Source of the DNA: Dermatemys mawii
Lineage: Eukaryota; Chordata; Testudines; Dermatemydidae
DNA: 64,000 bases
Direction: 5' to 3'
Assembly (NCBI GenBank): GCA_007922305.1
Contig: ML677374.1
Span: forward strand, 7,995,884-8,059,883
Below, piece by piece: positions 1-11,075 of the stretch (position 1 is the first letter of the stretch; each line of letters opens with the position of its first letter). The position numbers and the translations under genes are program-made. The notes under the pieces are model-generated. The model was given only the letters and a program-made list of their open reading frames with translations. It did no database searches and had not been told where the DNA came from.

Positions 1-200
1 GGGGGGGCTCGAGGTGGGGGTGGGCTGGGAGGTGAGTATGGGGGGGCTCGAGGTGGGGGTGGGCTGGGAGGTTAGGGGAAGTGTAGGCATAGGTGGGTAT
101 GGGGGGTCCTGGAAAGGGGGGGGGAAGGTGGGTAGGAGGGATTGAGGGGATGGGTTGGGAGGTTAGGGAGGTTAAGAGAAGTGTAGGCATGGGGGGTGTG
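1..200 (+). repeat. G-rich tandem repeat / quadruplex-prone tract
   Basis: A ~32-bp unit (GGGGGGCTCGAGGTGGGGG plus TGGGCTGGGAGGT) appears at 2-33 and 41-72, and degenerate G-rich copies continue to ~200. Many runs of three or more G on the + strand favour G-quadruplex formation. It lies in WSB1 intron 1 or close to exon 1. The array may continue left of the window. Confidence 0.8.
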
Positions 201-2205
201 TGGAGTGGTTGAGTTGGTGATGGGAGTTTAGATGGGGGCAGACACGCCCATTGGAGGGAAGCCAGTTAGTGAGGGGAGAATCTCTGGAGGGATTGGGGGA
301 CATACAAGCATCGTGCCTTGCAGAGAGGGAGTGGGTGAGTTTGGGTGCTCCCTGGATCCTCTGTGGGATGCAGTGTTGGGTGGTAAGACGGGCCTTGCCA
401 GGAGCTTGAGAATGGATGGTGAGATGGGGGTGTGGATATCAAGGAGGAATGAGGCTGTCTTGGCTATTGATAAGATGTGAAGGTATTGTAGGTTTCCAGC
501 TGTATGGCTGCAAAAAATAAAAGCTATCAGCCTCGTTAGGATCTATAATGTGGTCGCTGTTTTGGGATGGTCCAGCCAGTGCGGGGGTGGTGGTGGGGTA
601 CAAAGGTTTTGACCACATTACGGAGTATCCTGAGATGACTGAGGGGAGAGGTCCAGTACGTACTCCAGGGCAGGGAAGCATTGGGGATGGACATGTAGCT
701 CCAGAGGAGTTTTTCAGACCATGCATGTCAACTCTATTTAATTTCATGCAGTCTCGATTGGCAAAGTCTTTGTCATTGCCTTTTCAGTTTTGAAATGAGG
801 TGGCTGCTAATTGTGTGATGTGATATAGAAGTACAGATTTAAGTCTACTTATTAAGTAAGAAAAATGGATTGCTTGTGTGTTGTCATGATTCTTTTTGTT
901 AAAGCTATTGTGGTTCAATGACTTGGTTAAAAAAATTGGAGTATATATACTAGTGCACATTTTATGTGAAGTTTTATTATAACAAAAAAATACCAATAAA
1001 GCCTAAAGGATTTCTAATGAAAAAAATGATACTTTGTTTAGCTATTTTGGACACTTTCTACTGGGGATTTTTTTAAAACAGTCCATTTTTAAGTCATAAA
1101 ACATTGTATAAATACATATTTTCACTGTTACCAATGTTCATTTTTTGGTAAGGGAGGGAAGCGGACAATAGCTGCCATTGCATGTGTTGGGTTTCTCATG
1201 TACTCACAGAAACACCTCCCTCGTATATGAATACAGACAGCACGTGAGAAACCAGCCTGGTGCAGTTATATCCTCTTAAAGGGCAGGGCTGCTGCACAGT
1301 TGCTTTCATTCATAGCAGGGAGGCACAAGCTGGAGCAGAAATTAATATTGAAGTAGGAACTGCAAAATACATAAAACTGTCAATACGTAACAAACCCTTG
1401 CATGTTTAATAAACATCTTTAAAATTTCATATAAACCATGAATATTTTTGTACACGTTCCTTTTAAATTTGCATTTGTAAAAATGGACTTGATGAAAAGC
1501 ATTATTTTGTCCTCTTAAATCTGTTGGCTGATGTAATCAGGACAATAAAACTGCCTCTCCACTTAAATTGGAGGGAGAAGATATTCTCTGTTTGAGTCCA
1601 GTAAATTAAAAATGTTTATTAATCTGATTGCCTGATGCTAGTTTCTTCTGCTATACTCACTAGAAATAAGTGGGATTGAGTGGAATTTTTGGTATAAAAA
1701 TCTCTCCATTTGCCTGTTGATACACAAACCACCACCACTGATGTATGTGGCGTGATCAGACATAATGTAACTGACTTTGCCACACAATGTTAAATTAAAT
1801 TTCAAGTACATTTTCTATTCAGCTCTATTGAAATATATGCTTGAAGTGCGCAGACACAAATTTTGGTGCTATGTGTAATGCTGGAGGTTAGAATAATTTA
1901 AATAATAGTTTTGGCAGACTTTTATAAATGAGATTTCATATTACCTTGAGATGTGGTTTTCCTGTTAGTTATTTAAGTATGTTTCTGCTGTTTAATTACC
2001 TGAAGTTTTTGCAGTTGCTACCAAGGAAGACTTTAAATGAATTTATTGTGACGCAGCCATTTTTCTAGCCAAAAGTTTGTTTAACTTGTATCTGGTTTTA
2101 AGCAGAAATATTTGCAGAAATCTGTACATTGTTGGTAATACGTTTAAAATATTCTGAATCTCTTGTTCACATTTTAATTGGGAATTTTTGTTTGTTTTTT
2201 TTTAG
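201..2205 (+). other. WSB1 intron 1 (rest), no gene recognised
   Basis: 230-780 is G/purine-rich, and its short open frames match nothing I recognise. 790-2205 is AT-rich intron ending in the T-rich acceptor before exon 2. A 12-bp imperfect inverted repeat (GGTTTCTCATGT near 1190, ACGTGAGAAACC near 1242) lies in a GC-richer patch at 1145-1330 of unknown meaning. Confidence 0.7.
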
Positions 2206-2374
2206 CAAGATCACGTCCTATAGGAGAACTCTTAGCCCCAACATCTCCTTTTGATAAGAAGTGTGGACGTGAAAACTGGACTGTTGCCTTTGCGCCTGAT
2301 GGATCTTACTTTGCATGGTCACAAGGACATCGCATAGTAAAGCTTGTTCCCTGGACTCAATGCTTTAATAACTT
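2206..2374 (+). CDS. WSB1: WSB1 exon 2
   Basis: Begins after a polypyrimidine tract and AG at 2204-2205; the first two bases complete a codon begun in exon 1. Encodes residues ~14-70, including IGELLAP and the block ENWTVAFAPDGSYFAW, the first propeller strand. Ends with two bases of a Phe codon before the donor GTAAGA at 2375. The homologous human protein has the same N-terminal order. Upstream sequence to position 1 shows no exon 1 candidate. Confidence 0.95.
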
Positions 2375-5300
2375 GTAAGATTAAAAATTGTGCTGTTTGC
2401 TGTCAAATTCCCTTTCTTTTTCTTCATTTTGTAAAAGAAATGAGGTGACCTGCAAATAAACAAACATGATGGTGTGCTGTTTTTGCTTCTTTAAGATGTA
2501 TAAATGAGAGATTAGGTTACTGGGTTTTTGTCTATAAATTGTCTTGATTTTTTTTTTGTACAAGTAGGAGGAGTCTATGCACAATGGGAGAATTAGTGAT
2601 ATCACAAGTGAAAGACAGACTTGTGCAATGAGAAAGGAAGTTACTTAATACTTTTTGTTTAACACCAGCTCAACTTCGTGAAACACTGAGAGAGAGAGCC
2701 TACCTCTTCAGCTGAGGACTGAGAACTCCCACTCTAGTTCTTTGGTTCTCCAACAAAATCAGGAAACATGACAGTGTATTCTTGACATCTCTAAGCTTAA
2801 AAAACAAGCAGAATATTCTCAGCATTTTTTCAGCACATCATAAAAAAAAACATTGCACATTTTTTTTTCATTTGCAGGTCACTTTTAAGTCCATCTGGAA
2901 GTTGATAAATTAAATCTTTGTGATTGACAACTGCATTTCTCTGTATAGCAAATACATTTTCTCTGCACTGTGCTCAGTTTATTAAGTCTGGTATGCAGCC
3001 TTCAATATCTCTTACTAGTTTTTTTCTAATTAAATGCGGCATTTTGAAGGGCATATTAGTGAGTTGTAGCAGAACAGAAAGGATCCCTCCCTGCCCCAGT
3101 CTTTCATACAAAAAACAATTCAAATACTTAACTGTAATATAAATTCAGATTCTCACTAAAATTTTCGGTTTAAGTATAGCATTTAAAATGTTATCTTTCA
3201 CGAAGGGTTAGAGAAGCTAACTGCTCTGTACAGAGGCAAAATTGGGCAACGAAAATATATTGCCATAATGGGAAAGGTTTTCAGATATGGCAATCCCTCT
3301 TCACAACCGGGGAACAAGGAGCAGTCATTTTAAAATCTTAAGTGAAGGTATTAATTTTAGATACAGTGGCAATATGAGCATTATGACTGCCCATAGAGAT
3401 ATTGAAATAAACTAGTTTATTATGTTTATAGAGTAAAGCTTGTTCTTCCTAAAATGCTGCCTTTTTTTCCCCCCAGCTTGTTACATGGCTCAAAGAATGT
3501 TGCAAATTCAGTCAATGCAAGACTGTCAAGACAGAACAGTGATAGCAGTCAAAAAAATAAGCCTTGTGAGCATATAATAGACTGTGGTGATATAGTCTGG
3601 AGTCTTGCTTTTGGGTCTTCAGTGCCTGAAAAACAAAGTCGTTGTGTGAATATAGAATGGCATCGATTCAAATTTGGGCAAGATCAGCTTCTGCTTGCAA
3701 CTGGCTTGAACAACGGGCGCATCAAAATATGGGATGTGTACACAGGTATGGGAGCTTGTTCAAATGTATGTCTTGCCATTGTCACTTAACAAAGCAGCAT
3801 TGTAACTATATCAGAAACTAGAAGAGCTAGATTCTAACTACATTGGTTCATGAATGCTAATTTGAAAAGTAGAGTTAAAATTAACTAACTTGGATCTGAA
3901 AATAGAAGGGACCTTTGCAACTACAATTGTACTAAAGAAACACTGTTGAAAAGATAAATGGCTTAGGTTGCACTTCAGCATCTCTGGGCTAAGATGGCAG
4001 ATTACATAACAAACCATTACTGTCTCTTTATTTCTTCATGAAATCTCACCTGAAATGCACTTTAGAAGTATCATTTAGGTGTGGTGGAGACCTGGGTGGC
4101 GTGGGGGAAGAAATACTAGTTTAGGCCTCTGCCCATAAAAGTATGTAAGTATGCGCTTGACTGAGGCACTTGAATTTTTAGCCTTTTTTTTTTTTTTAAG
4201 TAAAACTCAGCATTTCAGATAGGGAAAAGTTTCCTTTAGTACTTTGGTTATGGGGAAGGGTTTTTAGAAATAATTATTGCTTGCCCCACTTTTTCTAATA
4301 AGCAATACTGATCTGGTTAAAATAGGCTGACAGTTGTAAGCTTTGAAGCTACAATGGGGGTAGGGGATCCTGCAATCTTAATTTGTAATAACCATTATAT
4401 TGGGCTGCAGCTGAGTCCTGGTCACTTAACAGTGAAATTTCTTAATGAATATTAGGGAACTTGCTATTGAAAAACTTGCTATTTGAAGTTAAGAACAAAA
4501 CCATGCATACATGTAAAGTTAAAAAGTAATTAACTTGGATTAGTTCTCAGACATCTAATCTTGTTAGTGTATACATTTTAGACGTTTAGCTTTTTCAGAC
4601 CTAGTCAGATGAAAGATTAAGTACATCTTATCACTAAGTATGTATACAAGATTAATTTCTGTACATATTTTAGACATATGTGCTCTAGCCAGTGTCCAAA
4701 AGAAGACAAAATTCCTTCCTTCTTATCTTTGTTTTATTTGTGGGCATTTAATTTGAGTAAAAGAACTGCTACGCACTTTTCCTCATAATTGGTATCATTC
4801 TTGTGCAACAGGAAAACTCCTCCTTAACCTGATGGACCATACTGAAGTGGTCAGAGATTTAACCTTTGCCCCAGATGGCAGCCTGATATTAGTGTCTGCA
4901 TCAAGAGACAAAACACTAAGAGTGTGGGACCTGAAAGATGATGGTATAGTTCTGTTTTATTTGTGTTTTTTGTTTTGTTGAAAAATTCACCTGTTGGAAG
5001 AGCATAGAACAATCTTTCTACAGTTGTCAGCAGTAACATCAGTGTCTGTTTTGGATATTTAAATCTTGATTGACTTCAGTCCCCTTGTAGTAGTCATTTA
5101 TTCTTCATTCCATATAGTGCAGACTGTATCTACCCTCAGCAAGGAGCATGTGTTTGAGATTCAGCAGCCATTTACAGTGGTATGTGTGCTGACTCCGCTG
5201 TCAAGGTACAGAATTCTGAGACCATTTCAATATGGCAGATGACTTTTATACAGCCAGAATCTTTTTAAAACAAAAAAGTAGTTTAGAACAACAGGACAGT

Positions 5301-8300
5301 GCCTTTTTCAAAAAACTCGTACACAGAATGTTAAATAAAACTGGATTTGGACTATTCCTGGGGGTTACTAATCTGGAACTAATACTTGTAGTTTTGCCAT
5401 TTTTTTCCTTTGCAGGAAATATGATGAAGGTATTAAGAGGGCACCAGAACTGGGTGTATGGCTGTGCTTTTTCTCCAGACTCTTCCATTCTGTGTTCCGT
5501 TGGAGCCAGTAAAGCAGTATGTGTCAGAGTTTCTTGTTCATAAGTTTATTATTGAATTGTGCATTTAATCACTTCAAATCTAAGTAACAAATAAAGCCTG
5601 TGCTCGGTGTCATGAACTTCTAATGTTTTTATGATGATGCAAGAAGTTGCATGAAAGAAATTGAAGTAAACTACCTAAGATGCCTTCATATACTGATTTA
5701 TGAACTGAGAACTTGCACTGCTTTTAGTGGAAGAAACTGTAAGCATCCCTTGACGTAGCTTGCACATCTGCATCTGTTCATAAAATAAAAACCAAGGAAA
5801 GTGAAACTTGTAGTGTTAAGTGTGGAATATTTAGGCTAATGTTTTAATCAAATTATCTTGCTGTTGATTTTATCCTTTCTATTTCCTGCTCAATTAAAAG
5901 GACTTTTTCAAAGTCTGAGCTGGTCATGGTCTCTTCTGCTGAACAAAAATGTTTCTACATATTCTCAAATACAACTAGCAGTCATATGTCTAAAACATCT
6001 AGAATGAAGAACAGCATATTGGTTCTGTTTCCATCTGTATTCTAATGTCCTGCTAGAGAACTGAAAGCAGTGCAGGTAAAGCACGTTTTACAATAAACTG
6101 CTCTTCTTGGCACTGAAAAACTGTTAGTGTAAAACAGAGGAAAGGGAAAAGAGTATATAATTTTTATGAATAGCAAAACCAGAATTAATGTGAACATTGA
6201 AGACTAGTAGCTAAGATAATTGTTAGAATGCATTTTATATTTTTTAAAAAGTTTTGGTAAATTAACAATTCAGATTTTATAGAGAACAGTTTAGTCCTTT
6301 AAAATGGAACAGATGTGGATGTATTCATTGATATTTTTAGGCTGTGTGTTTTCCATAAGCTTCTTGCTTTCCCTGTCACAGGTGGTGGCAGCAATATTGG
6401 TGTGATTGAGGTTAAGCTGGCACCACTCACACAAGCGCACAATGGTGTTAGCTGGGCAGAAAGAGTGGCATCTCTGGCTACCAGGCTGGGGGCGAACTTT
6501 ACCATAGGACGAAGTAACCTTGCATTCGACTGCAAGGTGTACTGTACGTACGCAGGTGCTGGTTGATGTCCACTTTCTGCTTTTTTTTCTTTCTTTCTTT
6601 TTATTTTTTAATTTTCACAGCAGTGAACCCCATTGACGCCTAAAACTTAAATTTTATTTTCCAGTTTTATGGAATGTTGGGGTCTTATTAGTGAAACTGG
6701 TCAACATGATACTTATAACTAACTGACTTAAAAATGGTTTCATTTTAGTAAAGTGTGAGGCACTAATACTATTTTCTTTGGTTAAACTGAAGTTATTTGC
6801 ATTTTATCTGTCTGAGATATTGTTAGTATTTAATCTGCAATTAAAATTGTACTGGGGGGGAAGAAAGACCTAAAGAGCACTTACAGGGACAGATTTAATA
6901 TATAGTTTTGTACCCATAAATTACCCTATTTTCTGTAACATTACATTAAAACATAGTAGATCCTTCCTTCATATTAAGATATTCTGCACAGTCTTCAGTG
7001 CAATTTTATATACTGTAGAACTGCATGTAAAATCTGCCAAAATTAGTATTATACTCATACTTCACCAATTTTTGTAGTAAGATTTACAGTAAGCTGGTTA
7101 AATCACAATACTCCAATGTTTTTTTGTTGATGAAATTAAACTTAAGATGCATAAGCTTTTTTTAATAATGTGGTTAGACTTCCTTGTTATGTTGCCAAAG
7201 ACATTTCTTTTGGCTGTGAAAATTCTCTTTGCTTGCAGTATCTGTTTCTCTTCCTAGGCTGACGGTGATCCAAGCGTATTGTAAACAAGTAATCTTAAAC
7301 TCAAAGGGGATGCCACTGGAGTAACAATATGTTAACCTTACTTTTTCTGTCTGTATATTTCTTAAAATTTGGGTAGTTACTGAAAAGAGGGGACTGTAGT
7401 GCTTAACCCTATTTATTTCTGTGTATTTTAATAAAATAGTTTCGTAATACATGGATTTCAGTAAAACTACATGGTTAAATTGCATTGCCTTTCTTATATT
7501 TTGGCTTATTTTGTAAATAACATTTAACAAATTTAAGTTAGAATTTGCATGTCTGCTTTAATATTTTTAAAAATTGATTTTAATCAGAGTATGACACGAG
7601 CATATATCTTAATTGTAGTAATTGATAATGCTTGATTTAATATAATCCTAAGTAAAACTAGCAGACAGTTAAGAAATGTAAATGCTACATTGGGTATCTG
7701 AGCAAAAGCAATAACATTAACTTTTCTAATTTCAGGTTTTTCTTTGGGATATGGATAAGTACTCCATGATTCGTAAATTAGAAGGACATCACAATGATGT
7801 TGTAGCTTGTGAGTTTTCCCCTGATGGAGCTTTACTGGCTACTGCATCTTACGATACTCGAGTTTATGTCTGGGATCCCCATATTGGAGTTATTCTAATG
7901 GAATTTGGGTAAGCAGAGTATTTTAAATTTAAATATATTTATTTAAACATTTAGTTTTTAGTTCCCTCTTGGAATTTACGAAAGGATCTGACCATAGTTT
8001 ATACCTACTGAAAATGCAAGGACTAACAAAGTTATGGAATTGCTGCATGCTTGGATGTAATAAGACATGATGTCAAATAACTAATCCAGTTAAAGTTTTA
8101 TTTATTTAAGTAAGACAATCAGGCAGTACTTAATATAGCACTATATTGGAAGAAAACATATATTCCACCTCTCTGTAATTGGAGAAGTGGTGGCAGGGTA
8201 TTTCAGCTCACATCTACAAGGAAAGAGTTTTGGGAAGTTAGTTATAGGAAGGGTCATTTCTGGACACCTGGACTCTTACAGACTGAGGAGCAGGGAATAA

Positions 8301-11075
8301 TTGGATGGAGCCCAGTACTTGATTAAGCTGCTGAGCATCGGTCACACACTCAATTCACTTTAAGAACAGACACTGAGGCCTTAGAATCACACACTTTTGC
8401 TGATACAGTATGGATTCTGGAAGTATTCAGTATACAAAGAATTGAGAGTTTAACGTACACAAATCATAACCAGTTAATATTTCCTAACGGAATTGTTAAA
8501 TAGTTCAAGATCTTATAAAAACCTAAAGTATGCCCGTTAATTGCACAGTAATTGGAAAGAGAATGCAGGGAACTGGACTAGATGACCTTGAGGTCCCTCC
8601 CAATCCCATGATTCTTACTTGGTTTGTTCAGTAAATGGAAAAAAAAAAAAACCTGTGCTTTGGACAGTAGAAGGTGAGAGAAATACCATATTGGCACCAA
8701 ACAGTAAGATTTTATTTCCTGGGAGAAAACTGCTCTCTCTCGTAGTTATTAAATTCCTGTTTCATAATGTGAAAGACTATTTTTGAGATGAAAAATTAGC
8801 TCGAAACTCAGTTCTGGCAGAGTACTTTCTCTGTAACTGAAAATGCGTAATTCAAGTCTTTGGTGCTTTTAAACCTACTAATGAAAGTGTCTTCAGTATA
8901 TAACTGATATTGTGGTGTCCTTTGTAGAGCTGTGCAGCAGTATCTCTTAATTCATACTTCAGAGACAAATGTGAAGAAAAAATTCTATTGAGGTCTATCA
9001 TGATCATGGTTCACAGACACTACGTAGTTCTCAATGGTTGTGCTGTTAACTCAGCCTCTCTCTCTCTACAGGCATCTGTTTCCTGCTCCCACTCCAATAT
9101 TTGCTGGGGGAGCGAATGACAGATGGGTGAGATCTGTATCTTTTAGTCATGATGGACTGCATATTGCAAGCCTTGCTGACGATAAGTAAGTATGAGGAAA
9201 GTTGTCAGACTTTTGTTTCTTCCCAGTAATTAAAAATTCCTTGTACTACGTGCAGCTTATTTTTTTAAACTGAGAACTGACTTCTGACTGACTGCTTGTA
9301 TCAATGCCTTGCTGTCTGAATGATGGTCTGTTCTAAAACTCTCTCCCCATAGCCATATAAAATAAACAAGAGCTGGTGTACAGGGTAGATGACTTAAATA
9401 GCATTATAAATATACTAAGATGTCTGTAAAAGGGTGGAGAAATGAAGGCCTTCTATTTAACTTGATTTCAGCAAATCATTGAAATAGTGTGCTTCTGTGT
9501 CTAGTTGAATGACTTTTTTCAAGAAAAAATGAATCCGTATGATTACTTGAGTCATCCTGTTTTACTTTTCTACTTGTGTATGGTTTTGTTAATGAAGACA
9601 GTCAATTTTTAAAGTAGAAGATTTTGAAGATCGGAAAGGCATCCTGTCTAAGACAAGGAAACACTTTTGTCTTGTTTTGGTAGCTTGCTAAAATGAATAT
9701 TAAGAGCTCCCAGCAGAAATAACATCTGCTAAAGTTTTGAGACTCAATCTACACTTTTAGATCATCAGTTAAGATTCTTATGGCTGCAGTAACCTAATTT
9801 TTTGCATGCTGTTACTAAGTCTGTAGTATCTTGCAAACTCTTCAAATGATAGCCACTGACCAGTTCTAGAGAGAGAAACTATCTGTGTGATGCACAAATA
9901 TAAAGTTATATGTCACTATATCAGTGGTTTTCAACCTGTGGTCCGCGGACTTCTGCGGGGGTCTGCAGACTGTTCAAGATTTCCAGAGAGTCTGGATGTC
10001 CATTTGAAAACCATTGGACTACATGATTGCAGGTGAAGACGGTACATTATAAATACATCAATATATTTTTCTTTCTCAGGTTAACACTTCATAAATTATT
10101 GTACTGCATTAAAGAAATTGGTTACTCTACCTTTAACAGCTGATGTTCTTCCTTCCAGAATGGTCAGGTTCTGGAGTATTGAAGAAGACTATCCTGTACA
10201 AGTTGCACCTTTGAACAATGGGCTTTGCTGTGCCTTTTCTACTGATGGCAGTGTTCTAGCTGCTGGGCAAGTATACAGCTAATAAATAATACTTATGCAG
10301 TAGTATTCCTCCTCAAAAGACTTTTTTCAAATGTTAATTAACAGTTCTAGCTTCCTCGTTTCTGAATGACATTTTGTTGCTTTTGATTGTTTGAAGGAGG
10401 GGTCAAAGCTTAGTCAAGCAAGCCTGGAGTTCAACACCACCAAGAGTTTAACAAGCACGGTCTCACCTTATTTCTCTAGTATTTAGAATGATCAAGCAAG
10501 CCACAAACATGGGCCTGACCCATATACACTACAACAACACAGTGCAAGTGCTGTAAAAGCCCTTTAGCCACCCAGGGGAGAATTCTTCTTGTGCAGGTCC
10601 TGCACTAGCCAGCCCTGCAAGGCCCCTTGAATTCCCTAGCATAGTGCACTGCTATTTATAGACTGAGCAGTAGACATCTGCTGCCACCATAACTTGAGAG
10701 GGTTGCGTGAGATCTGCTGGGTGCTTTTTCAGCCTCAGCTCAAAATCCAAGGAGCAGAGCATGCAATCTCAACTATGCTATTTAACATGTAGAGTTAGAG
10801 GACAAGTAGTTTAGAGGAGAGGATTTCTCTGTCCTTCCCCCAAATATTGCATTATAAGGGTGTGCAATTCTGAAAGTAGTTCTGTGGAATGATTGACTTA
10901 TGTATTTGTGTGCAGAACGCAGGATGGAAGTGTGTACTTCTGGCCAACTCCAAAACATGTGTCCAGTCTTCAACACTTGTGTCGCATGGCAATTAGAAGA
11001 GTGATGCCTACTAGCCAAGTCAGGAACCTGCCTGTCCCTTCAAAAGTGGTGGAGTTTCTTTCCTACCTAACTTAA
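2206..11075 (+). CDS. WSB1: WSB1, WD repeat and SOCS box-containing protein 1 (exons 2-9; exon 1 outside window)
   Basis: Substrate receptor of an Elongin B/C-Cullin 5-SOCS E3 ubiquitin ligase. Family knowledge: WSB1 targets HIPK2, type 2 deiodinase and pVHL. Coding exons are 2206-2374, 3477-3745, 4812-4943, 5416-5516, 7736-7908, 9072-9185, 10159-10266 and 10916-11075; phases match at every junction. The exons total 1226 nt, which is two bases of a split codon, 407 codons and TAA. Adding 13 residues and one base from an upstream exon 1 gives 421 residues, the length I recall for mammalian WSB1. WD-type blocks ending in W-D or F-W are visible in every exon from 3 onward (for example IKIWD, LRVWD, FLWD, VYVWD, VRFW, VYFW). 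The last ~50 residues form the SOCS box with LQHLCR (BC box) and LPVP (Cul5 box). No frameshift or internal stop is seen. The paralogue WSB2 is less likely because the fit to WSB1 is near-complete along the length. Confidence 0.97.
3477..3745 (+). CDS. WSB1: WSB1 exon 3
   Basis: Acceptor CCCCCCAG ends at 3476. The first base completes the Phe codon, giving F-LLHGSKN. Encodes residues ~70-160: a Ser/Asn-rich linker with RQNSD, then HIIDCGDIVWSLAFGSS and LLLATGLNNGRIKIWDVYTG, the first well-formed WD repeat. Donor GTATGG at 3746. Ends with one base of a Gly codon. Confidence 0.95.
4812..4943 (+). CDS. WSB1: WSB1 exon 4
   Basis: Acceptor CAACAG ends at 4811; the two first bases complete Gly 160. 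Encodes residues ~160-204 with the WD repeat DHTEVVRDLTFAPDG and SRDKTLRVWDLKDD. Donor GTATAG at 4944. Exon length 132 nt, with one base of a Gly codon left for the next exon. Confidence 0.95.
5416..5516 (+). CDS. WSB1: WSB1 exon 5
   Basis: Acceptor TTTGCAG ends at 5415. Encodes residues ~204-237 including GHQNWVYGCAFSPDSS and VGASKA, the first part of a WD repeat. Ends in phase 0 at GCA, followed by the donor GTATGT at 5517. Phase 0 matters because it fixes how the candidate exon in intron 5 would be read. Confidence 0.95.
5517..7735 (+). other. WSB1 intron 5, largest intron in the window
   Basis: A 2219-bp AT-rich intron between GTATGT and TTTCAG. It contains one clearly GC-richer island at 6382-6536 (separate entry) and an ATAAAA-type A-rich motif near 7430. 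No transposable element was recognised inside it. Confidence 0.85.
6382..6536 (+). other. WSB1: Candidate alternative (premature-stop) exon in WSB1 intron 5
   Basis: A 155-nt block, distinctly GC-richer than its flanks, is bounded by an acceptor CCCTGTCACAG ending at 6381 and a donor-like AAG|GTGTAC at 6537. Joined to exon 5 in phase 0 it reads V-V-A-A-I-L-V and then TGA at 6403-6405, giving a 244-residue product that lacks the later WD repeats and the SOCS box. Its length is not a multiple of three, so it also shifts frame. A different frame is open through the whole block (positions 6315-6566) but does not connect to exon 5. I have only an unverified recollection that a short human WSB1 isoform of about this length exists. 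Alternatively it could be a conserved noncoding element or an H/ACA-like RNA: 6-bp complementary ends near 6382 and 6420 are followed by ACACAA. Confidence 0.45.
7736..7908 (+). CDS. WSB1: WSB1 exon 6
   Basis: Acceptor TTTCAG ends at 7735. Encodes residues 238-295: VFLWDMDKY closes the repeat begun in exon 5, then GHHNDVVACEFSPDG and DTRVYVWDPH form the next WD repeat. Donor GTAAGC at 7909, leaving two bases of a Gly codon. Confidence 0.95.
8562..8614 (+). mobile_element. CR1 LINE 3'-tail fragment in WSB1 intron 6
   Basis: Contains GGACTAGATGACCTTGAGGT and a final ATGATTCT, the usual end of amniote CR1 elements. Only ~50 bp is recognisable. It is one of few repeats inside WSB1. Confidence 0.6.
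9072..9185 (+). CDS. WSB1: WSB1 exon 7
   Basis: Acceptor CTCTCTACAG ends at 9071. Encodes residues ~295-333, GHLFPAPTPIFAGGANDRWV and then SVSFSHDGLHIASLADD, the start of another WD repeat. Donor GTAAGT at 9186 with two bases of a Lys codon left over. Confidence 0.95.
9922..10016. mobile_element. Short hAT-type MITE in WSB1 intron 7
   Basis: A 95-bp element with ends CAGTGGTTTTCAACC and GAAAACCATTG. Flanking 8-mers are CACTATAT (9914-9921) and GACTACAT (10017-10024), 6 of 8 matching and both with TA at positions 4-5. The CAGTGGTT..CAA terminus is typical of Charlie/Buster-like hAT elements. Confidence 0.75.
10159..10266 (+). CDS. WSB1: WSB1 exon 8 (GC donor)
   Basis: Acceptor CTTCCAG ends at 10158. 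Encodes residues ~333-369: MVRFWSIEEDYPVQVAPLNNG and CCAFSTDGSVLAA. Reading to 10266 and then into exon 9 at 10916 gives AAGTQDGSVYFW, the same length as the human AAGTHDGSVYFW. This needs a GC donor (GCAAGT) at 10267. Confidence 0.93.
10267..10915 (+). other. WSB1 intron 8, GC-AG type
   Basis: The donor is GG|GCAAGT and the acceptor is TGTGTGCAG. GCAAGT matches the usual GC-AG donor consensus (GT replaced by GC in an otherwise strong site). A GT donor four bases downstream (GGGCAA|GTATAC, GT at 10271) could pair with a CAG ending at 10923 and would also stay in frame, giving AAGQDGSV, one residue shorter. Homology favours the GC donor. Confidence 0.8.
10916..11075 (+). CDS. WSB1: WSB1 exon 9, last WD strand and SOCS box
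   Basis: Encodes residues ~369-421. TQDGSVYFW closes the propeller. The SOCS box follows with SLQHLCRMAIRR (Elongin C-binding BC box, ~386-397) and LPVPSKVVEFL (Cul5 box LPxP at ~407-410). TAA stop at 11073-11075. This part recruits Elongin B/C and Cullin 5. Confidence 0.96.

Noticed and set aside
232..793. Possible WSB1 exon 1 or an upstream gene
   Set aside because: No sequence resembling the WSB1 N-terminus with a following donor was found. The open frames come from G-rich DNA.
10267..10272. Frameshift or sequencing error at the WSB1 exon 8 end (GC in place of GT)
   Set aside because: GCAAGT is a standard GC-AG donor and the frame is conserved, so no error needs to be assumed.
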